Positions 27,701 to 34,995 of a DNA stretch of 64,000 nucleotides are shown in pieces (position 1 is the stretch's first letter; each line of letters begins with the position of its first letter). Both the position numbers and the translations under genes were made by a program. The stretch is from Hanleya hanleyi (Eukaryota > Mollusca > Polyplacophora > Lepidopleurida > Hanleyidae): NCBI GenBank assembly GCA_036873755.1, contig JAVTVY010039311.1, positions 110,657 through 174,656 of the forward strand. Direction: 5' to 3'. Below the pieces are notes generated by a model that saw nothing but the letters and a program-made list of their open reading frames with translations, ran no database searches and had not been told where the DNA came from.

Positions 27701-30700
27701 ATCAACAAACGTGATCTATCCAACAAGAATATATTCGCAAAATATTTTTTTTTTTGCTGCTCTTCGGGTGATTGAATTATTAGAAAAGAAATGTAATATA
27801 GAATTAAGCGAAGTCATTACTACATACATGCACATGTATACGACATAATATAAAATGCATTGGACCAGTGATGCTTACCCGAGAAAGACATCCACTAGCC
27901 AAAAGTTAAGCCTAAATCTTAATTCTGCACAGAAAACTCTATTTCGTGCAGAAAAAAATTGTATACTGTAAACGCTCATAGTCAAAGGTTGCGTAAAAAC
28001 AGCCGCACGTTTCCATGAGGGCCGCACTTGCTGTTCTTTAGGAACCAGAATGCTAAAGTCTGACCATTTTAATCCTACGTGCCTGTCCTGTGTTTTTTGG
28101 CGGCATTTCGACCCCCTTCTAAATGTTTTTCTTATCCCTTAGGCTAGGGGCAGAACTTACCATACTATATCCTGGAGTCAAGTTCCATCAGAAAATGTAA
28201 AAATAAAAAAAACAAGATGGCCGCTTTAGTACGTCACAGTGGCGTAATCTTAGAAATAAAAATAAAAAAATTGGACGATATTTCGGTCAGATGATTCGAT
28301 TTTTTATTTATGTCTTTCCTTCGCAAAAACTGCACGATAAATTAATAATCTGATGTGCAATAAAATAGTTTTTGCCAATTTTTCCTGGCAGGAAGGCAGA
28401 TAATAACGAAAACATCACTTTTCTGGTACCTCACAAGGCCGCCATCTTGAATTTTCCCATGATACTCGGCTAGGGACGTAATGCAAATAGGCTCAAAATG
28501 ACTCGAATATGACAAACTACAAAGTCAGTTAGTGTCAGCTCTCAAATTTGTGTTGTTCTGGAGATAGAGTAAAATGTTTGGTAGGAGGACCACAATGGTC
28601 CCCCAGGCTTGGAAGCTTGAACTAGTCGCCTTAACTAATAAAGATTGTCAAAAATCAATAGTTACCTTGAATTTACCTATGATTCTCTGGTCGGGACGTT
28701 ATGCAAATAGGCTCAAAATGACTTGAATATGATAATCTACAAAGTCACATAGTGTCAGCTCTCAAATTTGTGTTGTTCCGGAGATAAAGTAGAACCATAA
28801 TGGTCCCCCAGGCTTGGAATGTTTAACTAGTCGCCTTAACTAATAGAGATTGTCAAAAATCAATAGTTATCTCAGCATCATTTTTTCAGCGTGTATAGCA
28901 AACTGTACTCTACAGATTGACTACCATTACTCCGAGATATTGGTAATCTCTATATATCACACTTGAAGTAACTTTGTAATTCTTGTATCGAGATGTTATA
29001 ATGCATTGGTGTTCGAGCGGACAAATGTCGTTGATGTCGTATAAAGTAACAACAGGCGGTCTGTGGGTATGTCGCTTATATCTCATGCCCAGTCAAATTG
29101 CCAAATGTTACATGATACCTTGAATCAAAATTAAGCTAAACTTCAATTTCCCCACTGTGGCGTCAGATTTTAGATACCTATCCCTGCTCAAAAGAAAAAT
29201 GAAGAAAACTTAAATTTTGTCTCTGAGCGTTTACAATATAAAACTGAGTTACTTTTTTTCTGCACGAGATCCAGTTACTTGTGCAGAATTGAATACGTTA
29301 AATTTTTGACTTCACCAAGTCAGAACTAGATGAACTTTTACTGGGTTAAACGAAACTGCTTCTCTGTGGGAATACGTTTTCAGTCGTGGCCCATATATAA
29401 CATACTTCATCATATGGTTTCCCATGTTACTTCTTCCGAAATAAACGCCAACGCCATAATGGCAACGCAATGTTAACACTGTTTTAATGTGGTACACTGT
29501 TTTAGCAAAATGGGGGAAACTAGGCTGCATTGTAGCTAACTAATTATTGTAACGCAGTAACATATTTTCCTCTCACCATGTACCCAGAATACAGCGGTAC
29601 ACGGCCCTGGAGATGAATGACGGGTTTGTTATTGCCAAAATTCTACGATTATGACACAAATGTATCTCGGAAACAAACAAATGTCACTGTGTACTTATTA
29701 CAACGGTTCGAAGTCCAAGTAGACCCATGGTAGAGTGCGAAAGAATGTGTGGAGTTAACCTAGAAAATATCTCTTTGTGATATACATTCATGAAGCCTCA
29801 GTTTGATTTTGCTCAGCTGAAAATCAGTTACTTATAAATAGGCAATACACCCGATCTTACATATGAAATATACGTACATACAAATCGAATACGGTTTTGT
29901 GTGACACGGTAATACTCTTTTGTGATTAATCTGGGATTTTCTGCAAAATGTTGCATTATACTGTTGGTACATGTACTCGGCATCTCACATTTGCTGATAA
30001 TATAAAGACTATATCCGGTTAATATTATTTATATCGAGGATAATGAATAGCTACGATAATTAACTAACTGGTACATCAGTTATCTAGTACTAGCTTTTCA
30101 ATCCGAATACAACGAACAGAAATGTACTCCGAAATACTTACATTTTGTGAGATACCCAAAATAGACCCGACCCTCCGCACAGCAACTGATTTATATCTCC
30201 TCTCCAAATACTGCAAAACAAAATGCATAATCATCTGTCAGAAGTATTCAACCCCGTATAAACTGTTTAATGAAACACGATTGAAGAGGAAAATACTTGA
30301 AAAGATTAAATCTCGATGCAAATCAAATAACAATATTATAATATCCAATAAAAAATCAAATCGGCATTCAGTCATCCAGGCATTACGGGTTGGTTTTTCT
30401 GGGATTTCTTGCATTTACAAGGTTTACCCCGTTTAGGCGTTTACTCCATCAGGCGTCCTCGATGCTCATCCATTAACATCAGATGAGTTATTTGTTTGAG
30501 CTGACCTGTCATCACAGCTCTCGAGCTAGCGTATCTAATTTCGCTCAAGCCGGTGCTAGGGGCCGTGTGGATACTTCATAGTTTCCATATGAACAGCTGT
30601 AATAAAATGCGACTGAGATAGGTACAGGTACAATTAAAGCGTACCTGAGATACAACATATATCACGAATCGTTTGATTCTTGGTATGTACTTTAGAATGG

Positions 30701-33700
30701 GTTAACCGGAAGACTATATTGTGAAGTCATGTGACTCTGTCAGTATGTCGGCACCTCTTCCCACTTCCCTTATACGTGTGGTAACATTGCACTATTGTCT
30801 ACTTCCGAGAATCCACCGTATTCTCGAGTCATAATTTGAGGTGCCGACGCAAGCTTATCTGTACAGTCATATGGTTGCTTTTTAGTCGCCAGTCTCTTGC
30901 ATATCGCTCCCATTTATTACATGTATATGGTAGGATTCTGCTGGTGGACTGTTTCTTTGCGAGGCCCGCACTCTGTACATGTTATTCGACAAAAATATAT
31001 AGGTTTGTTGTTTTTGGTGGGCAAGTTAAGGCGTACAGAGTCGGGCAATGCATGTTAGTTTTTTCCGGGTATTCATGCATTTTCTAGGTTTACTCAACGT
31101 TGAGGCGTTTTATTCCATCAGATGTCCTCGATGCTCAGCCATTAAAATCAGACGAGTTCTTTGTTTGAAATGACCTGTCATCACAGCTTCAGAGCTAGAG
31201 TATCTAATTCTACTTAACCCGGTGCTAAGGGCCGTGTGGATACTATGGACTGCTGTAATTAAAGCGCGGCTATATACTAAGGATATATATTCTCGGGTCT
31301 GAATGCGAGGTGACGAGGGAAGCTTTTCTGTAAAGTCATATGGTTGCCTTTTAGTCGCCAGACGTCGTCATTTCTTCCCATCTCTTGCATATCGCTTCAA
31401 TTTATAACCTGTATATGGTGGGATTATGTAGGTTTACTGTTTTGATGGGGAATTTAAGCCGTATACGACGTCGGGCATTACAAGTTAGTTTGTTCTGGGT
31501 ATTCAAGAAATAATGTTTTCATAGGCGTGCTAAATCGTTATTTTACGCACGGTTAGTGTGGGAAAGTTTATATTTTAGGACAAGAGCGAAGCCCGCGCCT
31601 TAAAATTTATAAACTTTCCCTGGGTATCCTAGGTTTACCCCATGTTGAGGCGTTCACTCCATCAGACGTCCTCGATGCTCATCCATCAACATCAGAGGAG
31701 TTATTTGTTTGAGCGGACCTGTCATCATGCACAGTTCGCGAACTAGCGTATCTAATGCCTCTTACCCCTACCAGGCCTGGGGGGGGGTCAAAATGCCGCC
31801 TCCCCCCTACCAAACTTTCTGCGCTATGTCCGGAACAACCAAAAATTGAGAGCTGGCACTCCGTGACTTTATAGATTATCATATTGGGGTCATTTTGAGC
31901 ATATTTGCATAACCTATGGGCGGCCATTTATGTCAAAATTACTAGCTCGGGTTGTGCAGCCTAACTCACGTATTTAACGATATAAAGTGTTGGTTTGAAC
32001 GATTATTTCATCTTTTTGCAAACAAGGAACCTAACTCTAAACGCATATTTCATCTCTCTCCAAAGGAAGAATCTAACAGTGAACGAAAAGTGGAGATACG
32101 GAAATACAAGCGAACTCAGAACGAACAGCATATTTCAGCACGTACAACGTATCAGAGAACGAACGACCTCTTTCAGAACGAGTTTTAGAATCGAGGGGGC
32201 GCTCAGCAGACGGGAGACCACTCGAGCGCCTCTGTCTGCTCCTCCCCCACATTTTGACACCATTTTGAGGGGTGGCTCTCGTTTACATGTGCGACTCATA
32301 GTAAGGAGTCTCACAAGATGAGAATGACAAGTCCCTGTGAATTTTTGTCTGATATCTGAAGTTCAAAACTTTTGGTACACTTTAACCCAGGGGCAAAAAA
32401 GAACCACGCTCATTCACGACCTGAAATAGCGGAACTCGAAATAGTGGCCGAGTTTCACGTCATAAATCTTTCTACCATCCGGAATGACCCGAATATTTCC
32501 GGAAATAATTTCCGAAGGAACGTTGTTCGTTGTGAAACAGCTCATTCGTTCAGAGTTATACGCTTCGTTTAGAAATAGGTCACTCTGTGTCAGACTGGCT
32601 ATTCGTTCAGAACTAGGCTTTTCATTCTGTGTTAGCATTCGAACATCGTGCCGTTTGTTTTCGGTTTGAGTATACGTTCAGAGTTAAGGTTTTTTTATTT
32701 GCAGGAATATAAAATGCGTTTAAGACTACAGTGTACATTGTAAGATATGCTGTCTTTTCTGAGTTTGGCTTTACGTTTTGTAATTGCTAATTTTGACATG
32801 AATGGCTGCCCATAATAACCCCTCGAGCTGAAGATCTTGGGTAAATTTAAGATGGCGGCCGCGTGAGGGTACCAGAAAAGTGATGTTCTCGTCAGTTTTC
32901 TTCAAAATTGCTGCTTTTCCGCGATGAAAAGTGGACAAAAACTATTTTATTTCATATCACACTAATATTTACTAATTTATTATGCAGTTTTTGTCGAGGA
33001 ATTGCATAAATAAAAAATTCGAAAAGTCTGAACGAAAAATCGACCTAAAAATGCCGTTTTTGAAAATGACGTCACTGTGACGTCAACAAAGCCGTCATCT
33101 TGGAATTTTCCACGTTTTCTGATAGAGCTTGATCCAAGGATATAGTGTGGTACGTTTCAGCCCCCTAGCTCAAGGGGTAAGAAAAACAATAGGGGAGGTG
33201 CCATTTCGCCCTCCCTCCCCCCAGGTCTGGACAGTTCCCTAAATGTCCAGGCCATAGGGTTAAGAGTCATGTCAAATACCTATAATACCATACAGCTATT
33301 TACAACAATTGCTAGTACACAAAATTCCATGCACATACGGCGGAAATATTTTGATGAACTAGCTGAAAAAGCTTGTGATATCTGGAGGTTGTGTGTTAGC
33401 ACTGAAACTCGCATATATAAGTATAATTGGGGTAAAAGATGAAAATAAGATATATTTGCGTTGTCTGTGATACTAGGTAAGATGTACATTTTGTTTCTTT
33501 CTAACCTTTTTAGGCTAAATGTTTATAAACCTTTTTTCTTGTGATGTTGTGTATATATTTGTTGTATTGTACTTCTACACAAGCGATCGTCAATAAACTA
33601 TTATTTCTTTGGAAAAACATTATAGGAACATTTCATATCGTATATCAAACATACCTCATTGACGCTTGTTAAACCCAAGGAATGTATGAGAGGCACAGTT

Positions 33701-34011
33701 ATCCAGACCGCCAATGGATTTGCAGCGAGCAAAGACAAGAAGAAAAAAATGGCCGTTATCCCATACATGTACAGCTCTGAGGGCACGCCAAGTACGAAGA
33801 CAGACGACATGTAGGTGACAACGAATGAAAGCGTTATCGAAAATGTGTTCATATTCCGGTCACCAACAAGGTACGTGGACGTGGTGGAACCAGCTACGGT
33901 ATTACGTCTGGCGACGATGGCATGGTAAAGTCCGATACCCAGAGATACGGCCGTGGCCAATGCAAATACGGCGAAGTCCGCGGCATGGAGACTGAATTGT
34001 GTTTCCGACAT
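5863..34011 (-). CDS. SLC5-family sodium/solute symporter (SLC5A8/A12-like), whole gene
   Basis: Multi-exon gene for a sodium-coupled transporter of the plasma membrane, expected to move small organic anions such as monocarboxylates with Na+. Exons, in transcription order: 34011-33655, 30210-30142, 25132-25081, 20516-20449, 20112-20032, 19643-19573, 18721-18584, 17526-17391, 15198-15110, 13619-13507, 12846-12776, 11714-11628, 10933-10719, 8448-8348, 7989-7865 and a tentative 5910-5863. All listed junctions are GT-AG and all phases agree, giving 591 codons before the tentative last 15 plus stop. Family landmarks are the N-terminal GIGLYHA segment, YLERRY, GGFKAVIWTD, FNPNPTVR, STLSSGLNSMSAVT (the Na+-binding helix region) and a late glycosylated loop. 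Assignment to the SLC5 family is firm; the substrate is inferred. Introns are full of transposable elements. Confidence 0.9.
5911..6979. other. Probable last intron, left part
   Basis: AT-rich sequence without a recognised gene. It contains a poly-C run near 6,924-6,934 and two copies of a CTAATTTATATAAAAAGTTT segment (about 6,371 and 6,808), suggesting degraded dispersed repeats. Confidence 0.4.
6980..7669. mobile_element. MITE with about 160-bp inverted ends and ACTCAA-rich core
   Basis: The left end (GGCTCAGTTGCACATTATTG, from 6,980) and the right end (to 7,669) are inverted copies for roughly 160 bp, sharing TCAGCTGATCAG, CACTTTCCCCTAT and AACTGGTGATAGCT. The core (7,160-7,430) is packed with CACTCAA and TTGAGTG in both orientations. 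A lone end of the same family lies at about 17,755-17,890. Confidence 0.8.
7865..7989 (-). CDS. SLC5 transporter exon 15
   Basis: 125 bp with acceptor tttcgaccag and donor gtgagt, phase 0 at its end. It encodes a cytoplasmic tail with DVDPICVSHIVRGFYYDKAD and an acidic end (ELASAEE). The D-P near the start fits the post-helix tail of the family. Confidence 0.83.
8348..8448 (-). CDS. SLC5 transporter exon 14
   Basis: 101 bp with acceptor tgttttcag and donor gtacgt. It encodes LSSLYAISYFWYTLIGFLAT followed by LVVGLLVSLITG, the last membrane helix of SLC5A8-type transporters with the characteristic Y-S/A-I-S-Y-x-W-Y lead-in. Confidence 0.93.
8449..9560. repeat. Degenerate tandem-repeat family, copy 1
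   Basis: Repeated blocks with AATTTG-AAAGAATTCGTT, ATTGTCTGGAAAC, CCAGGTGGCGCCACC and CATATACCAAATTTGG, then a segment with GATGCAAATGAGAATAT and AAAATTTGCATAT. The same blocks in the same order make up 39,480-41,760, so both are copies of one composite repeat. It sits in the intron between exons 13 and 14. Confidence 0.7.
9693..10607 (-). pseudogene. LINE ORF2, RT C-terminal part (CR1/Jockey type), 5'-truncated
   Basis: One reading frame on the minus strand spans 305 codons with a single in-frame TAA at 10,146-10,148. It begins inside the RT palm with the catalytic LRFADDAKCF, then KCKVIHMGYN, LYKSIVRPHLDYCSPA, and after the stop LEKVQRRMTRMIPG, LPHEARLRSLGL and the C-terminal RIIDAWNRLPATAVSA. 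This order is typical of non-LTR retrotransposons of the CR1/L2/Jockey group. It is 5'-truncated near 10,610, as LINE insertions usually are. The single stop suggests a fairly recent insertion, and it lies in the same orientation as the host gene. Confidence 0.85.
10719..10933 (-). CDS. SLC5 transporter exon 13
   Basis: 215 bp with acceptor ttttccaag and donor gtgaga, leaving two extra bases. It starts GALVGPVVGIGLTFWISVGA (a membrane helix) and continues into a hydrophilic extracellular loop with three N-glycosylation sequons (NGS, NMT, NST) and a serine-rich stretch. Three TGACGTCA or TGACGTGC words lie within the coding sequence of this loop. Confidence 0.9.
11178..11450. mobile_element. 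Small MITE with 18-bp inverted ends
   Basis: The left end TACACACGCAATTTCTCCC (11,178) is matched by an inverted copy ending at 11,450. The interior is GC-rich with repeated CCGGACCGGAG and GTTCTCC words. It has no coding capacity, and target duplications are not clear. Confidence 0.65.
11628..11714 (-). CDS. SLC5 transporter exon 12
   Basis: 29 codons, phase 0, acceptor tttctttcag, donor gtaagg. It encodes IADSFMGSVGGPFCALFILG and then AFFTSANWI, matching the family pattern G-x-V-G-G-P followed by LGxFxPxAN. Confidence 0.92.
11767..12395. mobile_element. Foldback MITE of 629 bp
   Basis: It begins AGTCTGTCCATTTTAGTTAG and ends with the inverted copy (AATGGACAGACT). The inverse similarity continues inward for about 260 bp (shared GTCGTCTACTTTGGAGCTT, GTACAGTTGTTTCATGTACC, GACGTCATAA, CAAAGGTCA). 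The centre around GGGCATGGGATATAAGCGAC is also found, inverted, at about 29,055-29,100. Open frames here are palindrome by-products. Confidence 0.75.
12694..12728. repeat. AT microsatellite
   Basis: ATATAT run interrupted by one G, just before exon 11 of the transporter on the donor side. Confidence 0.8.
12776..12846 (-). CDS. SLC5 transporter exon 11
   Basis: 71 bp, completing a split codon and ending in phase 0 at ATGCAG|gtaaga. It encodes VLVYGLISIAICFCLLNVRG, a membrane helix in the place expected after exon 10. Confidence 0.88.
13507..13619 (-). CDS. SLC5 transporter exon 10
   Basis: 113 bp with acceptor atattcag and donor gtaagc. It encodes STLSSGLNSMSAVTVKDFAR, the strongest family landmark: the serine/threonine cluster contributes to the Na+ site in the LeuT-fold transporters. 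Then follows RPSMSDTQETVVAKIL. Confidence 0.95.
13997..14196. repeat. 34-bp minisatellite, about six copies
   Basis: Units of the form ACAAGGTCACGGCTCACATT plus TGACCCTGAGAAGG, 34 bp each, repeat from about 13,997 with variants (ACTGCTCAC, ACGACTCAC). The AAGGTCA core resembles a nuclear-receptor half-site, but that may be chance. Confidence 0.85.
14197..15109. other. Intron sequence with a GATATC-rich block
   Basis: 14,463-14,570 holds five or six GATATCA/TGATATC words around AATATTTG and AAATTATTTGGTGATATC, able to form small hairpins. It is open in one frame (FADIS-like repeats), which I attribute to the repeat rather than to a gene. The rest is unassigned. Confidence 0.5.
15110..15198 (-). 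CDS. SLC5 transporter exon 9
   Basis: 89 bp, entering in phase 0 and leaving with two extra bases; acceptor tatttccag, donor gttggt. It encodes VLPYFVMELFNTFPGFPGLF and then ASLFSASF, matching the family pattern P-Y-x-V followed by P-G-L-P-G-L-F. A TGACGTCA word sits just downstream, in the intron. Confidence 0.92.
15640..16505 (-). repeat. Possible Ty3/Gypsy LTR
   Basis: This non-coding stretch directly follows the truncated pol fragment on the minus strand. Reading that strand, it starts near TGTCATAGTATTGCAG and contains TATAAAATTGG and, near its far end, GTAAATAAATA that could serve as a polyadenylation signal. No partner LTR was found in the window, so the boundaries are guesses. Confidence 0.3.
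16501..17120 (-). pseudogene. Ty3/Gypsy pol fragment (protease-RT linker region)
   Basis: Two minus-strand frames joined by a frameshift near 16,720. The first (17,093-16,719) encodes HSNVLIKGVDSV, VTVGIKGSLPFEGVQLLLGN followed by DLAGDKV, and YPACAVTRAMSK. The second (16,728-16,501) encodes SQLINEQHSDKDISKLF and CKNGVLMRKWRPPDVS. The LLGNDLAG-x-KV and NGVLMRKWRPPD blocks are typical of the stretch between protease and RT in Ty3/Gypsy elements common in fishes and invertebrates. A stop (TAG) near 17,105, the frameshift and the abrupt end after RPPD mark it as a deleted relic. Confidence 0.75.
17391..17526 (-). CDS. SLC5 transporter exon 8
   Basis: 136 bp, completing the codon from exon 7 and ending in phase 0 at AACGAG|gtgagc. 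It encodes VMLTSVVGFNVLAFLAAMAG, then AYYTAKACDPFQEG, which is helix 8 plus the CDP loop typical of the family. Confidence 0.9.
17755..17890. repeat. Solo inverted end of the 6,980-7,669 MITE family
   Basis: It shares CAGGGTTAAAAGATA, GGCAAAGTGAA, GTAGCTGATCAGC, CACAGACAGGCTTC and TTCTCTC with the right end of that MITE. No opposing end was found nearby. Confidence 0.6.
17891..18583. other. Intron without recognisable features
   Basis: I see no gene, inverted repeat or family match in this part of the intron between exons 7 and 8, apart from a triple use of AACTGGAAT near 18,430-18,495. Confidence 0.4.
18584..18721 (-). CDS. SLC5 transporter exon 7
   Basis: 138 bp, with the first base completing the codon from exon 6; acceptor atttttag, donor gtaagc. 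It starts FNPNPTVRTSVWACFIGGG, the conserved NPNP block before helix 7. The following part reads FALSFQQQTAQRIVSLRHRA where SLC5A8-type proteins usually have a GVNQ-x-QVQRY motif, so the lining of this helix is altered. Confidence 0.9.
18722..19572. other. Intron without recognisable features
   Basis: Intron between exons 6 and 7; no gene or repeat family recognised. Confidence 0.4.
19573..19643 (-). CDS. SLC5 transporter exon 6
   Basis: 71 bp, entering in phase 0 and leaving with two extra bases; acceptor ttcttacag, donor gtaagt. It encodes AMIEVGGNNFWNYNVMGKRI, the loop after helix 6. It is shorter and more divergent than vertebrate counterparts. Confidence 0.87.
20032..20112 (-). CDS. SLC5 transporter exon 5
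   Basis: 27 codons, phase 0, acceptor tcattcag, donor gtaaaa. It encodes GGFKAVIWTDCFQMVVMLTG, the highly conserved SLC5 signature segment (usually G-G-L-K-A-V-I-W-T-D), followed by the rest of the helix. Confidence 0.93.
20449..20516 (-). CDS. SLC5 transporter exon 4
   Basis: 68 bp with acceptor atttacag and donor gtaagt. With the base carried from exon 3 it gives VTQFPIWASVFIVGGVAVI, a membrane helix. The family normally has V-T-G-F at its start, and here the glycine is replaced by glutamine. Confidence 0.9.
20517..21639. other. Intron, mostly unassigned
   Basis: Part of the intron between exons 3 and 4. Nothing recognisable before the SINE that starts at about 21,640. Confidence 0.4.
21640..21785 (-). 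repeat. tRNA-derived SINE
   Basis: On the minus strand a tRNA-like head with a B box (CAGGTTCGAGCCCCGCTGGT) is followed by a conserved-looking body with GGCGGTTCTCTCCGGGTACT and CCGCGTTCCTCC. That body resembles central domains shared by several animal SINE families. The A box is weaker (TACAGCGATCGGTAGCC). Confidence 0.65.
21795..22010 (+). repeat. Penelope-like tail repeat, solo copy
   Basis: Matches 5,310-5,520 with GTTGACCGCTTCTCTC, TACTATGATTGTCTTTTTG, GCTGTTATATGGAATAGG and ACGGCTGAATTATGAATGA. It directly abuts the SINE. Confidence 0.65.
22775..23042 (+). pseudogene. Ty3/Gypsy reverse transcriptase fragment
   Basis: The plus strand encodes, with stops, a SLTLCVDL piece, then VFILDLISGYNQVSKDQ and FLYGFTRMPFGLSNEPATF. 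The LDL-x-SGY-x-QV motif and F-T-R-M-P-F-G-L-x-N-x-P-A-T-F are hallmark RT motifs of Ty3/Gypsy elements. It ends before the catalytic YxDD and lies in the intron between exons 3 and 4, antisense to the host gene. Confidence 0.8.
23043..23449. other. Unassigned intron sequence
   Basis: It follows the RT fragment. Short open frames show no family motif. Confidence 0.35.
23450..23760 (-). repeat. Two tandem tRNA-derived SINE heads
   Basis: Minus-strand B-box stretches GTGGGTTCGAATCCCGCTGC (23,513-23,532) and, variant, GTGGGTTCGAATCTCGCTTA (23,725-23,744) lie about 212 bp apart. Each is followed by AATTCATTC or AATTTATTC and a TCATTTCAT stretch. The longer copy extends to about 23,600 with a plausible tRNA-like 5' half beginning GGTTGGTCATCC. 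Confidence 0.6.
23761..25080. other. Unassigned intron, one short repeat tag
   Basis: No gene recognised. At 24,710-24,740 the tag CGGTGCTAGGGGCCGTGTGG occurs; it recurs at 30,550, 31,219 (one change) and 40,620, and marks the edge of a dispersed repeat. Confidence 0.45.
25081..25132 (-). CDS. SLC5 transporter exon 3
   Basis: 52 bp, entering in phase 0 and leaving with one extra base; acceptor gtttccag, donor gtgaca. It encodes AIYMGAVLYGPAIALES, matching the family pattern (tyrosine-x-GxVxYAPAxAL) in helix 4. Confidence 0.9.
25133..26449. other. Unassigned intron sequence
   Basis: Between exons 2 and 3. Contains a G-rich run near 25,228-25,250; no gene or repeat family recognised. Confidence 0.35.
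26450..27420. repeat. Diverged AGGTCA-rich dispersed repeat
   Basis: A string of weakly repeated sentences built on GACCTTGA, AAGGTCATGGTCATGG, GAGGTCAAT and TCTTGAGTTATGGTTC. This style of degenerate repeat is common in marine invertebrate genomes. It has no intact frame. Confidence 0.45.
28085..28445 (+). mobile_element. TTAA-type MITE, diverged copy
   Basis: It follows the complete element at 42,421-42,998 through AGGCTAGGGGCAGAACTTACC, AAGATGGCCGCTTTAGTACG, CGCAAAAACTGCACGATAAA and ACATCACTTTTCTGGTACC. Its start and end are decayed. Confidence 0.6.
28445..28872 (+). repeat. Direct duplication of the 3' part of the TTAA-type MITE
   Basis: Two copies (about 28,445-28,668 and 28,669-28,872) both contain TATGCAAATAGGCTCAAAAT or a close variant, GTGTCAGCTCTCAAATTTGT, TGGTCCCCCAGGCTTGGAA and GATTGTCAAAAATCAATAGT. 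Confidence 0.8.
29316..30141. other. Unassigned intron sequence
   Basis: Between the DNA transposon and exon 2; no gene or repeat family recognised. Confidence 0.35.
30142..30210 (-). CDS. SLC5 transporter exon 2
   Basis: 23 codons, phase 0 at both ends, with acceptor ttttgcag and donor gtaagt. It encodes YLERRYKSVAVRRVGSIL, the conserved short loop and start of the next helix that follow exon 1 in SLC5 proteins. Confidence 0.9.
30380..31757. repeat. Tandem array of a 450-650-bp repeat, about three copies
   Basis: The block TCCATCAG-CGTCCTCGATGCTC followed by GACCTGTCATCA recurs at about 30,447, 31,108 and 31,651. The tag GGTGCTAGGGGCCGTGTGGA follows the first and, with one change, the second. 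Segments with AGTCATATGGTTGC and TCTTGCATATCGCT recur at 30,862 and 31,335. The part 30,551-30,800 matches 40,620-40,820 and, inverted, 37,045-37,145. Confidence 0.7.
31560..31620. repeat. Hairpin inside the tandem array
   Basis: GGGAAAGTTTATATTTTA is followed 25 bp later by its inverted copy (TTATAAACTTTCCC), giving a stem of about 17 bp. It may be a very short MITE. Confidence 0.6.
31758..33257 (-). mobile_element. TTAA-type MITE, minus orientation, split by a nested insertion
   Basis: Outer parts 31,758-31,914 and 32,815-33,257 together are the reverse complement of the element at 42,421-42,998. They include GGCCTGG near each end, CGATGAAAAGTGG, AAATGACGTCACTGTGACGT and a final CATAGGGTTAAG. 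The left TTAA is mutated to TTAC. It is interrupted at 31,915-32,814. Confidence 0.75.
31915..32814. mobile_element. Nested 900-bp element with perfect 6-bp duplication
   Basis: Inverted ends TATGGGCGGCCATTTATGTC and GACATGAATGGCTGCCCATA (about 27 bp with mismatches) are flanked by a perfect ATAACC duplication (31,909-31,914 and 32,815-32,820). The interior holds repeated CAGAACGA and TTCAGAACGAG words and no transposase. I cannot name the superfamily. Confidence 0.85.
33258..33654. other. First intron, start
   Basis: Between the split MITE and transporter exon 1; nothing recognised. Confidence 0.35.
33655..34011 (-). CDS. SLC5 transporter exon 1 (downstream version)
   Basis: 119 codons from ATG at 34,011 to AATGAG|gtatgt, ending in phase 0. 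It encodes MSETQFSLHAADFA, a first membrane helix with GIGLYHAIVA, a second around TLSFVVTYMSSVF and a third ending VWITVPLIHSLG. This is the usual SLC5 N-terminus up to the end of transmembrane helix 3. A paralogous exon at 57,369-57,725 differs at about 22 residues by my count, mostly between residues 70 and 105. Confidence 0.92.
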
Positions 34012-34549
34012 GACGGATATTTTTCTGGTTTTCTGTCCGAGTTACTTTCTGTGAGCGACTGAAAACTGAAAAAACTTAGCTCACATGAGACCTTTACAAC
34101 AACATTAAATGAGTAGGTTTTGCTTGGCTGATAACGCCTTCACCCAGCTCTCCAATATAAGCGGTCCTGGGACACACAGGCGTTAGTTAAACAACGATGC
34201 TTCAACTGAACGGAATTATTATACCCAGCTCGCTTAAACTGCAGCAGCATGTCTAGCCTCTCTTTATTCTATTCTCGTTACACCACTGCTATACAAAAAT
34301 AGGTTCCATCTGTCACCGCTGGTCGTGCATCCGTAAATCTATAGATGATGAGTCTGTGCCAAGACTGGTACTTGACGGCCCTCTGTACCTAGGTCTCGAG
34401 TCAGCGTATCTGATGAGCCTGAAACCCGAAGAAGTAAGCTCCCAACAACCATAGCAATTAAATCCCGCATCTATTCCTTGATGCAATGCATGCCCCAAAA
34501 TCCAAGATAATTAAACGGCTGGTGGGTGATCGTTAAACAATTCAAATTA
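34012..34549 (-). other. Region just upstream of transporter exon 1
   Basis: It would hold the 5' UTR and promoter of the downstream first exon. I see no clear TATA box or initiator that I would defend. No other gene. Confidence 0.3.
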
Positions 34550-34710
34550 GCCGGTCACCTTCCTCGTGTAACGTGACATCAATTTAGTTGCCAGCGCGAG
34601 GCCCTTGGACTGGCACAGTCGGGAGATCAAGCTTTAATTCGGTGTATCGGGTTACATATAGGACTTCAGGCCTTGCGACACGTGTGCTATGCGTTGACAA
34701 TTTGATTAGT
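34550..34710. repeat. Dispersed repeat shared with 59,800-59,920
   Basis: Both contain TCACCTTCCTC-TGTAAC, GACATCAATTTA, GGGTTACATATAGGACTTCA and CTTGCG. The copy here carries an extra stretch in its middle. Confidence 0.65.
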
Positions 34711-34738
34711 CTCGTGTTACATGATAGTTTATGCCCAC

Positions 34739-34995
34739 TTTTCATCGCGGGAAAGCAGAAATTTTGAAGAAAAAGGACGAAAACATCACTTTTCTGGCAC
34801 CCCACGTGACCGCCATTTTGAATTCACTCATGATCCTCTGATCGTGGGGTTATTTAAATAGACCCAAAATGACCCCAATATGATAAACTATAAAGTCACG
34901 GCGTGTCAGCTCTCAATTTTTTGTCTTTCCGGAGATAACACAGAAAGTTTGGTGCCCCCCTCCGCCTCCCCCCGCGAGACCTTGAAGGGTTAACA
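34739..34995 (+). mobile_element. TTAA-type MITE, 5'-truncated copy
   Basis: It matches the right half of the 42,421-42,998 element (ACATCACTTTTCTGGCACC, GATAAACTATAAAGTCA, AGAAAGTTTGGT) and ends with GAAGGGTTAA. Confidence 0.7.

Larger units (their letters stand above)
27895..29315. mobile_element. Non-autonomous DNA transposon with about 90-bp inverted ends
   Basis: The left end (27,895-27,990) and right end (29,215-29,315) are inverted copies sharing ATTCTGCACA, CGTGCAGAAAAAA, GTAAACGCTCA and TTGTA. The inside has been colonised by a TTAA-type MITE copy (from about 28,085) and a segmental duplication at 28,445-28,872. No transposase frame was seen. Confidence 0.6.
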
